Shown here: piece by piece, positions 18,001 through 24,946 of the stretch
Layout: every line of letters begins with the position of its first letter
Position numbering within the stretch: the stretch's first letter is position 1
From: a virus
DNA: 29,293 nucleotides
Strand: one strand, 5' to 3'
IMG/VR virus record: IMGVR_UViG_3300036399_000312
Coordinates: 1-29,293 of that record
The notes under the pieces: generated by a model
What the model saw: only the letters and a program-made list of their open reading frames with translations
What the model was told of the DNA's origin: nothing
Databases searched by the model: none
Position numbers and translations under genes: made by a program

Positions 18001-21000
18001 TTCAAGAAACTTTCTGTAAGTCCAGGGATAATTTGATCTTCTGTCTTAGCTGTAACAATCATCGCTTTCAATCGATTCTTGTTAGTGAATGTTTGGAATT
18101 TATTACCAAAGTAATTAGCTCTAGCTTGATGAGGAATATTGTCATCAGCAGCAGGTCTTGAACCTCCCACTACATCATATTCATTTTTCTTACTTACTGG
18201 TTCGTATTGTTTTGTTCCAAAGAAGTTTTGCACATCAGTTGTCAGTGTTGCAAACAACTGTTGTGTTAGTTTTGGATTATTCTTTAAGAAATCTTCTTGG
18301 ATTTTTTGTTGTTTGTACTTCTCAGCAACTTGTTCAAATTTGTCAAGAATTAAACCTTTGGCTGTTATCTCATTGTTTAAATCTTTGAGCTGACCAACCA
18401 TTATGTCAATGTGCTCTTTCAAATCCTCAATACGTTTCTCATTAGGAGTGATGTCTCCATCCTCCATAACTGAAACAATATCTTCTAAGTTCTGTAACTC
18501 TTCTCTATAGTTAGGTTTTATCTTTAAGAAGTTTGGATTTTCTTTTAAGAAGTCTACCCAGTCTTGTCCCATAAGTCTAGGAACATTTGGATATCTATTT
18601 TCAAAGTCTTGAATCAATCCTGAAAGCAAACTGATTGCAGAATCAATTGCTCTTTGTACCTCATCTATTAATTTTGAGATGAAGCTAATTTGTTTAGCTG
18701 TCTTCTCTTGTAACATTTCAAGATCAAGAAGTTCATTCTCTAATTCATTTTTGAACTCATAGAAGTTTGTAGAATACTCATCAATATTACTTGCAACATC
18801 TGCAACATACTCCATGTTGTATTCTATCTCTTGAAGATCACTTTGAAGTTTTTCAACTTCTTCTTCAAGTTGAGTTTGCATTCTAGATAACTTCATAGCG
18901 TTATCCAATGCTTTCTTAGTTACTTTTTTGAAACGAATTGCTTTCTTAGAACGATTATCTACTTGAGCATTCTGTTCAATTTCTTTTTGAAGTTCAGCAA
19001 GTTCTTCAGATATAGCTTCAAATGATTTTTGTTTTTGCTCAATTAAACTCTTTGTGCTATCCTGTCTTTTAGAAAGATCATCAAATAACTCATTAAGAAT
19101 TCTAAGACGCTCTTGTCTTTTTTCTGTTACACGTGGATCAGTTTTAGCATCTTCATTGAATTCTTGTTCAGCCTGTATTTGTTCAGCAGTTAGTTCACCA
19201 ACAGCTTTTATTAATGGATGTTTGTAACCTTTCTTTTTTGCTAATGCATCATCAACTTGATCTCCTGTGAATTCTTCTCTTTTAACTTTACCATCTCTTG
19301 TATATACAAGTGTTAGAGTTCTGTCTTTATCGTTATATTCTAAACGACCTTTTGCAGGTGATCCATCTTTATTTTTTCTACCATAATGTTCAAACACTGT
19401 ATTCCAATGTTTCATATAGTAGTTAAGCTTCTTATTAGATTGTGCTTTGTCAACCTCTACAAGGTTGTAGTCTTCAAATTCTTCTTTAGAGATATCTCTA
19501 ATTCGTCCATTGGAAGTTCTAATTTTAATAGTACCATCTTCGTTCTCTCCAAGAACTGTTAGCATTGGAGCACGATAAACTTCTTTACCTTTTGCATCAT
19601 ACTCAACAATTCTTCCTAAGAAGTATTCTTTGTTAAGTTTAATATTTCGTATACCTGCTTTTGTAGTGATGTTTACACTAGGAACATTTTCTTGTCCTTC
19701 TATATCTTCAACAGAAGTGCCATCAGGATTAACACCTCTACCTTCAGGAAGAGCTAATAATTCTTGTGGTTCATCATCTGGAGTGTTTTCTATAAGTTCA
19801 TCTTTGTAGTTCTCAGGTTTAGCAAGAATGTCATTGTACTCATTAATGAATGCTTTTCTTCTTACAGCTATCTCTGCTAAGTCATTAAGATCTTGTATCA
19901 AGTCTTGCTTAGTGTCATTATCTACATCCATGTTAGCAATTGTAGAAAGAGCAGCTTTATAACTGTCTACATCAACTGAATCATCCTCAAGAACATCTTT
20001 GATTATGTCTTGTGTAATAATGTTATTTTCTAATAAGAATCCATTTATTCCAGGAATACGTGAATCATAATCTTTGATCTTAGATGCAGCATAAACTAAT
20101 CTATCAATAACATCATCAGAATAAACTCTTTGTCCATCTACAATCTTATCTCCATATTTATCATTTAGCTTAGAATATAAATTATCTACATTCTTAGCTA
20201 CTGATTGTAAGTTATCAATTCGTTGTATGAAGTCTTCTCTAGTTTCATTCTCATTAACTATTCCACCTGTTACCAATTGTCTAAATCCATCAGCATCCAT
20301 TGCTTGATTTTTGTAATAATCAAGTTCTTCATTCACTGATTCAATTTTTCCATATTTAGCTCTTGGCATAACATAAGAAAGAGCAAAGTCTTTCTCATAA
20401 TCTTTCTCAGAAAGTAAGTCGTTATTTGCAATTGCTTGTTGTCTAAGTTTTTGTGAGCCAATACCAATACCCATAAATTTGAGTTGGTCCTTCAATGCTT
20501 TATCAACATTAGTTTTATTTAATGCTGTTAAAGCTGCCTCTGTGTTTGCTTGTCTTTCTCCACCAAGACCAAACAATCCTTGCTCTGCAATCAGTCCAGA
20601 TTTACCAACCCCAATTCTAGTTTTACCTTTTTCATCTTTATATGTTCCAACAAAACCAGCTTGTTGAATACCTCCTGATAAACCACCAATAAGAATGCTT
20701 TCAAGTCCTTCTTTTGATGTTAGGGTTTCAGGGATACCTTCTGTAAAAATATTACCCCAAGACTCACTTATATCTGTAAGAATTTTTTTAGAACCATTTC
20801 TATTTTTATATGCTCTTTCAAAGTAATTAGTTACACCTGTTTGAATAGCACTTTGCATACCCTCTTCAAATGCTTCTGAAGGTGCAAATAAAACTGTGGC
20901 CTTACCAGTAGCTAATGATTTCATTGTACTACCAACACCTTTTGTAATTCTACCAAAAGCTGTTTTTGGAACATTCTGAACAAACCCACCACCAAGAGTT

Positions 21001-22079
21001 TCTTGTTCAATCTTATTAATCAAAGCTTTATCAGCCTTTCTAGAAGATCCTAATATTTTTGGTAACTGAATATAGTTAGTTGCAGTTAATAATAATGAGT
21101 TAGCTCCCCAAGTATGCATACCTACCTTATCAGCCATCTCATTTATTTGTTCAAGACTTTCTCCTGTAGGGTCTAGACCATATACACTTTTATATTCTTC
21201 AATAGCTTTATTTCTAAAAGTGTTCATTGACTGAAGACCTTCCATAGAAGCTTCTCCAAATGTTCCCATTGCAGAAGTTAGAATTCTATCTGAGTTTTTA
21301 AGTACACTTGATACTGGAGATTTTACATATTGTTGTGCAAGAGAGTTTAATGTATTCTCAAATGCTGCATACTTTCCTAATTTAGGAGCAACAGACATTG
21401 CTTCTTCAATAGCTGTAGCAGCTTGTAATCCTTTACCTGCTTGAACAAGTTTACTTGTTAAACCTATTCCACGCAACACACTTCCCCAAGCAACTCCACC
21501 TGCAAGAGCACCTACAGAATATCCTAAGTTCTTTAAAACTTTATCAGACCAAAAGTTTACAGTTAAAATGTTATCAGGAGAATACCATGAGGCATCTTGT
21601 TCTTGATGTGTGTAATAGTTAGGAAGTTCATCTTCAAGATTTTTCATGATGTCATCCATCCCTCTTGTGACATCATTATCAATTAGTCCTGCCCATCTTT
21701 GATCTCTTACAGCAGTACCAATACCAGCTACTAATCCTACAGTACCAGAAACAAAAGATGTTCCTGCTACTCCTGCAAACTTAGCTGTAGCATTTCCTAA
21801 CTTAGATAGTCCAGACTGTTGTTGTGCAGCCATCTCTTCATAGTCAGTACCAGGAAGAGTTTCTTTATATCTGTTGCCTTTATAAATAGAAGATAGAGGA
21901 ATCTGTGCCACTCCTAATTCTTTAGGGGCTGCTAATCCTGCTCTCCATATATCATCAAAAGATCTATTGTTATTTGGCTCTCCTCCAAAAGCAGAGTTTG
22001 GAGTTGGCACATCAGGAGTTGTTGGTAGACCTTGTGCTACACCACGCAGGTTGACTATTTTTGGCTTGTTATCTGGCAT
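9060..22079 (-). CDS. crAss-like virion RNA polymerase polyprotein
   Basis: 4339 residues, 13 kb in a single frame. The RNA polymerase core is at about 3150-3680. GSDFDIDKLSIYL holds the catalytic DFDID triad, Asp3456, Asp3458 and Asp3460. It follows GYRIPTQ and KGFLPADF, landmarks of the crAss-like single-chain polymerase family (phi14:2 gp66, related to eukaryotic RNA-interference polymerases). TQGSQITKL with Lys3182 lies 274 residues earlier, a candidate for the lysine of the first double-psi barrel. SGKYAIGIAAVGQTNHAQ lies at about 3620-3640. Known role of the family: packaged, injected and transcribing early phage genes. N-terminal 101-124 and 183-208 are Gly-rich hydrophobic, suited to membrane passage. 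Coiled coils lie at about 980-1150, a Pro/Gln/Ala linker at 1766-1810 and an acidic stretch near 1960-1975. A peptidase-like segment has HEVFE (2058-2062) and EELAEQF (from 2109). The C-terminus is acidic. The start overlaps the 921-aa gene by 11 bases. Confidence 0.95.
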   Translation of the reverse strand: MPDNKPKIVNLRGVAQGLPTTPDVPTPNSAFGGEPNNNRSFDDIWRAGLAAPKELGVAQIPLSSIYKGNRYKETLPGTDYEEMAAQQQSGLSKLGNATAKFAGVAGTSFVSGTVGLVAGIGTAVRDQRWAGLIDNDVTRGMDDIMKNLEDELPNYYTHQEQDASWYSPDNILTVNFWSDKVLKNLGYSVGALAGGVAWGSVLRGIGLTSKLVQAGKGLQAATAIEEAMSVAPKLGKYAAFENTLNSLAQQYVKSPVSSVLKNSDRILTSAMGTFGEASMEGLQSMNTFRNKAIEEYKSVYGLDPTGESLEQINEMADKVGMHTWGANSLLLTATNYIQLPKILGSSRKADKALINKIEQETLGGGFVQNVPKTAFGRITKGVGSTMKSLATGKATVLFAPSEAFEEGMQSAIQTGVTNYFERAYKNRNGSKKILTDISESWGNIFTEGIPETLTSKEGLESILIGGLSGGIQQAGFVGTYKDEKGKTRIGVGKSGLIAEQGLFGLGGERQANTEAALTALNKTNVDKALKDQLKFMGIGIGSQKLRQQAIANNDLLSEKDYEKDFALSYVMPRAKYGKIESVNEELDYYKNQAMDADGFRQLVTGGIVNENETREDFIQRIDNLQSVAKNVDNLYSKLNDKYGDKIVDGQRVYSDDVIDRLVYAASKIKDYDSRIPGINGFLLENNIITQDIIKDVLEDDSVDVDSYKAALSTIANMDVDNDTKQDLIQDLNDLAEIAVRRKAFINEYNDILAKPENYKDELIENTPDDEPQELLALPEGRGVNPDGTSVEDIEGQENVPSVNITTKAGIRNIKLNKEYFLGRIVEYDAKGKEVYRAPMLTVLGENEDGTIKIRTSNGRIRDISKEEFEDYNLVEVDKAQSNKKLNYYMKHWNTVFEHYGRKNKDGSPAKGRLEYNDKDRTLTLVYTRDGKVKREEFTGDQVDDALAKKKGYKHPLIKAVGELTAEQIQAEQEFNEDAKTDPRVTEKRQERLRILNELFDDLSKRQDSTKSLIEQKQKSFEAISEELAELQKEIEQNAQVDNRSKKAIRFKKVTKKALDNAMKLSRMQTQLEEEVEKLQSDLQEIEYNMEYVADVASNIDEYSTNFYEFKNELENELLDLEMLQEKTAKQISFISKLIDEVQRAIDSAISLLSGLIQDFENRYPNVPRLMGQDWVDFLKENPNFLKIKPNYREELQNLEDIVSVMEDGDITPNEKRIEDLKEHIDIMVGQLKDLNNEITAKGLILDKFEQVAEKYKQQKIQEDFLKNNPKLTQQLFATLTTDVQNFFGTKQYEPVSKKNEYDVVGGSRPAADDNIPHQARANYFGNKFQTFTNKNRLKAMIVTAKTEDQIIPGLTESFLKDIAEGTRKDTARNEIIYMVMVQDNGNGAHSVVGQDGQPLAEGANKIDNAIYQVFPAETLTGEYDGKKQSMFREGTPENIVTSFTQQYKQWRTGQLSQAVLGEPQAFTPSFGSPKLVTVRDVAGNETVDKGARTSAQAAGLVTNSTLRKEPVIQVAVTNDTIKEGSVAFNTPKGRVFLKVPGVGMAKLFNRKFNDKEANTIYDVILQVSKNALEDGELKERSNELFEWLKSTIYWGFAHYPDGKPKPFGYNNVWFETVTEDGKPVTKLFITGLTKDSKQMFNFTPSELGSPSTRAEIVGLLKQLYNNTNNSKLKGDNFNNPYFEITGIDKQGNPIYQRWPNYQTYLLSDKAPNENGELTITREGKDLPLATQYKPVTESNPVNRTGIYFTLDSTVDDYVKPSAPVVMEQPVQQPVQKVAPVQQAQPAQAAQPAQPVSTPAPVQPTVQPSPTTYNLNGQAENIKVFGRGAGPVKFKANLEGIVDFLKTIPNHLELIKDNVILPANVIQSLKAEKLIDITDPSNEDAIFSIKGDLLNSAIDRELPASETTDAVLFPKAVGIVIQTIFKDITPQITQKLVPVQPAIQDSAPTETPTVQTSDTEEVQEAEEIEEIEDDSEDFNTPSTGRTDETFRLKLVQEAEEFQQEDWTSLEKDYAKMLPNVPFYRVKNMIQATNGRQAWGMLHNGAVYVYENAEVGTAYHEVFEAVWKMFAGPAEKQLIIDEFRNREGSYQDRFTGELIEYKNATNQQIKEELAEQFRDAVLQDKLGKPVASKGLIGRLFSELIEFIKSFFTGKNAQKNTQELFNKIGDGYFAKYNPYESKLAYAKVGVIDIDDVAADETSEFRLEKIPSAQAHDIIQHMTYSTLSNIVENKGNIFNVQKENKQELYTRLRKEVLNLIKFKRDLLVQSINKGELDVATATRDINNLATLFEDIKSEWNQIIEKHQEHLKTFSIEFDENDDVNVTDENNSGKADYMDARKIDSFRKANSVIKLLLATLPKMEYNNNYANPIPQRSSVGGMILMPADEVYATLVDKLHSSVNIDDMFERLRVLAKGNSNYAKLYTRITNSPLGEAINFNNLEDYNLQLMSAFWKAVKKQNADVVTVFVLPSGEIVVSDSTLTSAAKQAAREMMGGISERIRGDKSPYISYNRQTLKYNPTSMLTNRRLNPSDMSSYVTFLNNLGINFKVADLESKTKLTPDKRKMFTEAVEGLRDSLIAVKDISSITSKTLDIDGRLFELGLVKAVLENTSFETTYFNLNGERTQSYVGVSAISTLYDVLSKLENINDLNDVERGYSSFKHLLTDVFTKDSSVMLQRMFDLDPDGDGGRKKNTEQFMKPVFIDGTVDQETGKKKESSKLTFKQRLVQEINLNLDGIYLNLVPGDASIEHAIKMHNSQTPFVTEASFSSGDYLDIFKNYFISEVLLSRDGRKVVGNKNSQDLRFFKAILGNSLHDKIIKGNLKKTPLEIYNANKNDINAAVKQFVETQAKDTEGLLKNFGVITSTKEEGLTAKGLSLNQRGLTQDILNKKLKILSVNYMIANIEMHKLIYSDPYQYSDELKRIKNFNSPRQALVYGSTRINVSFNDKYNKGYNSKDIGYTDMMKDYFRSTVISDVFSTNDLPGYDEPYEETDGGGYISLKAYRIFALRSGEWNSSKEAQYRYDIAYEKFVKGIDLSPEEKKFELKEITDKEGNVRIVGKNPGVASVYTPIKPIVSGSKADGKNYNDIVLDKFALVPLSFRILHEMNPNSNAMKFYEKMASDKVDYAVYKSGRKVGAGITTPLYNTNGSFNTTPFAEVNNIPFSIMGVQSEVPSKDTPSVTQGSQITKLVTMDFLEAGVPIDFDSQNKDFNDRFVKWEAITDENERMAQSEVYRMIKNNQNLLQEKTEEGFKSLLKKLGISKNNKGFVLADPKKLINVLKDEILKREVNDNITAALAGFEKGSVVLEATPAYQQIRNILYSIADKNVVRPKISGGLKVQIPSTLFEGTRKEAKRIVKEDGTETLAYQSDSLKFYSKSKDGKKINVCEIMLPRWFESSMSDKELLNYLNNTDEGQKILSGLGYRIPTQKQNSIDSFIIKGFLPADFKDSVVVPSALVKKVGSDFDIDKLSIYLKNVITDENGEIRLIERKGTKEQTIEYYSNLFDKLIDSEQQYVLRQLAKLSKEDELDVDAEQRLMDRQEKINKKELNKQDFIDGIYKKVLENEYIQSLQDLVEHPSNFDSLIKPNSAKELKDLTKEINKELGIPEVDYSSVGNMLNRKFMSTLRQSFVSGKYAIGIAAVGQTNHAQNQRSAMYVDIDRLSQVDGVDREILGGDPKSTTYSTNPNINFKEYNTILIDGRLKPNLSMIKNKAGETISDIIGMFIDGYVDISKGAWIMELGATPNVASTWLFLAKVGVPIKTVGYFMNQPIIKDYLRSVENKGYSWLFIDSIIQEKLDEYSPSKEIEITGIPAEEDLFKTIKFNQVGAKDKMDDFQKAQQQYILKEFIKYAKMSSQLFDVTQGSNFDTATINDPYLVFKKRLQLEKARKTIISSVDKLLDKSFIGPLKDLIYDFRDAFAEILISDKPNVRKVMEDVLTPYVGLSDRDFVKVSQKAVNDLFDWAMQTNDTVNINVANILLGSDTRENTAQQIINLRDSILGNESKGMTGNPLHPLYNNIILNSIKMEAGAREGKVNNLYIAGRDNKVYDQNLIIYGFSELKKYLGSEGKDLYGKLVRLAVLQSGLTNSPIAFTNLLPYEDFKAVYNNTLSNLENMPNLADFQKLHVFERNNWNNSDIIPFMKAKMKMGEDFYSGFATFYDPNTSYLNENLKNAVREGKLPKLVAISAFSSEGRSEFVSYSWTDDIPYAEQLKRAKAGDRSHIKKVLLQKVYTKDDKNNPIPLMQIDEKTDKQGKPVVYMKYIYKAINAWGDSFRAQEFYDDIRPSVLDNDFEKVERITDAQGNQIASGEVSDEEIASVFGNQPVAQPVIEEQEESWEEEDNNDTCNPF
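16650..16784 (-). repeat. Low-complexity repeat encoding a Pro/Gln/Ala linker
   Basis: Imperfect short units around ggttgtacagg and ggttgtgctggttgtgctgc encode about 45 residues (1766-1810) made almost wholly of P, Q, A, V and T, such as QPVQQPV and QPAQAAQPAQPV. It separates the upstream beta and coiled-coil half from the peptidase-like and polymerase half and is likely a flexible hinge. Confidence 0.8.
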
Positions 22080-24834
22080 TGTTTTGAAGTAAAGCTAGTT
22101 GAACAGATGTTGGATTTATTGTTGTTTTCAAACTCATGATTACATTTTGAAGATTTGTATCTCCATCTAATTCTTTAATTATAGATTTATTTGTAGATGG
22201 ATCTTTTGCATATAAGTATGAATAGTATTTTCCATTGATGTATTTAATATTAGACTGAACTTCAAATCTACTATTTTGCATATTAGGAAGATCATCATTA
22301 TCAAACCATGAATCTCCATTTATGTATGTACTTTTTTCCAATGGATCACCTTTTGAAGTTGATCTAAGAGGATTATTGTTTATTACATTTCTAACTGTGA
22401 TTACATCTTGAGGTTCGTATATACCATTAACATCTAAATTTAATCTAGCAGCTTGATCAGTAGTCACTGTCATTCCTCCTGCTCTACCATCTGGACTATA
22501 TGATATAATTTCTACTGCAGGTTCACCTCTTTCATTTGTAGTCACTCTATATTCTAAAGTAAGGTCTGTCATATCCTTAACCTCCTTACTAGTAATGCTT
22601 GAATAGAAATCATCAAAGTCACCAGAAAGATTTTGATCTGCAGCTTTAAAACCACCTGCTATTACTTTTATATCAGCAAGTGTTGCTTTATCAGTTTCAG
22701 TATCTCCAGTTGCTACAGTAAATGATCTATTAGGAGACTTACCATAAGCAGCTCTTATTACATCAGCTTTCTTTTTTAGTCCTTCTTTGTATTGTTTTTT
22801 AGCAATAGTCTCACTTACTTTCCTTACACCTCCAAATAAAGCTGGCTCATTAAAAGAAAATAAATTACCCCAAAGCTGATCGTTCTCAGATAGCATTCCT
22901 AATTTAGTAGAACCTTGTCCATTGTTATATGATTGCCATGCATTAAGTAATTCTCCTTTACCTCTTTTTTGTAATCTAGCAACAGCAGCATTTGCTTCAG
23001 AACTCATAAGCTTTGCCTCTGTAGATCCACTTAATGCTTCTCTTGCTGTAGGAGATTGTGTAGCAATTGCAAGATCAAACATATCTTCTTTTGATAGATT
23101 ATATGTTTTATCTTTCCACTTGATTGTTTCAGGTTTCAAATCCATATTAACTAACTCATTTGCAACTTCTCCAAGAGATTCACGAGTTCGTTTTTTTATA
23201 TTGTTATCAATAGCTAATACAGCATCATATGATTTTTTTGAATTTTTATAAGCTATGTAACTATCTTTGACAGATGGTTTTGCGTTAGTTGATTTTTGAT
23301 ACTCTTGTGTAGCTCTATTTAACCATGTTGTTTTATATGCCTCTGGATCTTGACCAGATTTTTTAGCAGCATTGTTTATCATTAAAGAGATAGCTTTATC
23401 AGGATCCATTCCTTCATCTACTAATTTATTATATTTAGTGACATTGCTAGGAATTTTACTAAACATAGTTTCCCACATAAATGAATCTGATGCATTGGCA
23501 TAATCATTTGAAGCCATTTGCATTTGTGTATCATGAAACTGAATTTCATTTCTATTTTTTTCTGCAGATTCAAAAGTTGCATCTCCACCATCACCAGCAC
23601 CTCCAGCACCTCCACCAGCAGTACCTGCTTTAGGTTTACCTTTTAAGTTAGCAAGACGTTCATCTTGATCAAATTTTAATTGCCATTTAGCATCGTCAAT
23701 CTGATCTCTTCCTCTTTTATATGCTTGTTCACTTGCCCATCGAGTTTGTTCGTTTCTTTCTTTCTGCATATCAAACTCAGCCTTCCATGCAGGATTATCT
23801 AATGTTTGTTGTTTAGTTTTATTCCAACCAAACATTGTTGTATACTTAGAACTTACATCATCTTTGTAAAGCATACCTTTAACTCCATCAGGATTGTCAT
23901 AAGATAGTTGAGCAAGTTCATCATATGAACTACTGGTTTTGTTTATTTGAGATTGTAACTCACTTATTTGATCATCTACTTTTTCACCCATAGATTTTTT
24001 CAAATTCAAATCCATAAGTTTATCTGCATAAGCAGCCATTGTATCATCTCTTTGCAAAGATATTTTCTCTTCAAGAGCTTTAGAATCAAGTCCTCTATAA
24101 TTGTATTGTCCAGAAATATTTAATTGTTGTCCAACACGAGGATCTGAAAACACTTGATCTAAAGTTGCTTTTACTTTATCTGGAAAGATTCCTTCTTTCT
24201 CTAAGCGAACCATTGTTGTACTTAGTATAGGATTTCCTTTAGCATCAACTCTAGGGTTACCAGCTGCATCAGTTTCAAAGATTTGATCATAAGAATAACC
24301 ATCAGGTTTCACTGCATCAAATGTTTCTTTTGTGAATTTAAATACATCAAAGTATGGAGTGTATGAAGCATTGAATGATTTACCTATTGTAGAATCATTC
24401 AACCATTCGCCTGCTTGTTTATCAAATACGTATTTATTGTCAGGAGTTAAAGTTCCTTTCTTTTTCTCCTCTTCCATTAATGCAACTTCCTTTCTGTATT
24501 TTGCAGCAGAACCAACAGCATTTTGTACATTGGGATCACCAATAATTTGAGTTGTCATTCCTGATACAGAATTGACAAGCTGAAAGTTTGAGAAGTCTCC
24601 AGCAGCTACATATCTTAAATCATTACCTAACTTGTTTATCTTAGATTGTAGATAAGCTTTATCCACATCTCTAACAACATCTAGTCCAGCAATGTTATCA
24701 ATACTTGTTTGAATCTTTTGTACACCCTCCTCATACTGTTTTTGTTTTTGTACTCCAACCTCAACCATTGCCTCAACAGGTAATTGCTGTATATAGGGAT
24801 TAAAGGTTGGGGTTTTATCAGTCCATGAAGCCAT
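22069..24834 (-). CDS. crAss-like internal virion (cargo) protein
   Basis: 921 residues. The N-terminus MASWTDKTPTFNPYIQQLP and the following VGVQKQKQYEEGVQKIQ, DNIAGLDV..DVDKAYLQSK and AAGDFSNFQLVNSV stretches are, from memory, a conserved signature of the protein encoded just before the virion polymerase in crAss-like phages. It is mostly charged and helical, with a Gly-rich hinge near 402-418 (GTAGGGAGGAGDGGD). No enzyme motif was recognised and there is no signal peptide or membrane helix. By position it is expected to fill the capsid or tail channel and be ejected with the polymerase, as for cargo proteins of phage crAss001; that is inference. It has its own promoter and 5' hairpin upstream, and its last 11 bases overlap the polymerase start (ATGCCAGATAA). 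Confidence 0.85.
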   Translation of the reverse strand: MASWTDKTPTFNPYIQQLPVEAMVEVGVQKQKQYEEGVQKIQTSIDNIAGLDVVRDVDKAYLQSKINKLGNDLRYVAAGDFSNFQLVNSVSGMTTQIIGDPNVQNAVGSAAKYRKEVALMEEEKKKGTLTPDNKYVFDKQAGEWLNDSTIGKSFNASYTPYFDVFKFTKETFDAVKPDGYSYDQIFETDAAGNPRVDAKGNPILSTTMVRLEKEGIFPDKVKATLDQVFSDPRVGQQLNISGQYNYRGLDSKALEEKISLQRDDTMAAYADKLMDLNLKKSMGEKVDDQISELQSQINKTSSSYDELAQLSYDNPDGVKGMLYKDDVSSKYTTMFGWNKTKQQTLDNPAWKAEFDMQKERNEQTRWASEQAYKRGRDQIDDAKWQLKFDQDERLANLKGKPKAGTAGGGAGGAGDGGDATFESAEKNRNEIQFHDTQMQMASNDYANASDSFMWETMFSKIPSNVTKYNKLVDEGMDPDKAISLMINNAAKKSGQDPEAYKTTWLNRATQEYQKSTNAKPSVKDSYIAYKNSKKSYDAVLAIDNNIKKRTRESLGEVANELVNMDLKPETIKWKDKTYNLSKEDMFDLAIATQSPTAREALSGSTEAKLMSSEANAAVARLQKRGKGELLNAWQSYNNGQGSTKLGMLSENDQLWGNLFSFNEPALFGGVRKVSETIAKKQYKEGLKKKADVIRAAYGKSPNRSFTVATGDTETDKATLADIKVIAGGFKAADQNLSGDFDDFYSSITSKEVKDMTDLTLEYRVTTNERGEPAVEIISYSPDGRAGGMTVTTDQAARLNLDVNGIYEPQDVITVRNVINNNPLRSTSKGDPLEKSTYINGDSWFDNDDLPNMQNSRFEVQSNIKYINGKYYSYLYAKDPSTNKSIIKELDGDTNLQNVIMSLKTTINPTSVQLALLQNNAR

Positions 24835-24851
24835 AGGTCTTTATTTTTTAT

Positions 24852-24867
24852 ACACGATTTATCGTGT
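24852..24867 (-). promoter_or_regulatory. Inverted repeat in the 5' leader of the cargo operon
   Basis: Perfect 7-bp arms (acacgat at 24852-24858 and atcgtgt at 24861-24867) are split by 2 bases. On RNA this folds as a 6-bp stem with a UAAA loop. It begins 6 bases after the -7 element, so it would form at the very 5' end of the transcript, 17 bases before the ATG. It could be a transcript-protecting stem-loop or an operator covering the start site. Confidence 0.55.
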
Positions 24868-24873
24868 GATTAG

Positions 24874-24904
24874 CAAATGTAATATGAATAATAATACTAT
24901 CCAA
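24874..24904 (-). promoter_or_regulatory. Bacteroidota-type promoter of the cargo operon
   Basis: The minus strand has TTG at 24904-24902, a 20-base spacer, then TACATTTG at 24881-24874, matching the Bacteroidota arrangement TTTG-N19/20-TAnnTTTG closely. It lies in the only gap between the 1439-aa and 921-aa genes and is followed by an AT-rich leader of about 30 bases. It would drive the three giant cargo genes. The extended box TTACATTTGCTAA recurs before the lysis cassette. Confidence 0.65.
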
Positions 24905-24946
24905 TAGTGAGTAATAAATTTTGGTAATTCTTTATAACTAAAAAAG

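Noticed and set aside
15717-18393. Several plus-strand frames of 75-115 residues opposite the polymerase polyprotein
   Set aside because: Composition mirrors the sense strand (for example Cys/Leu/Arg-rich antisense of the Pro/Gln/Ala linker), with no independent signals.
24852-24867. Palindrome as terminator of the 1439-aa gene
   Set aside because: A good promoter lies between that gene's stop and the palindrome, and no U-rich run follows it on the minus strand; a leader element fits better.
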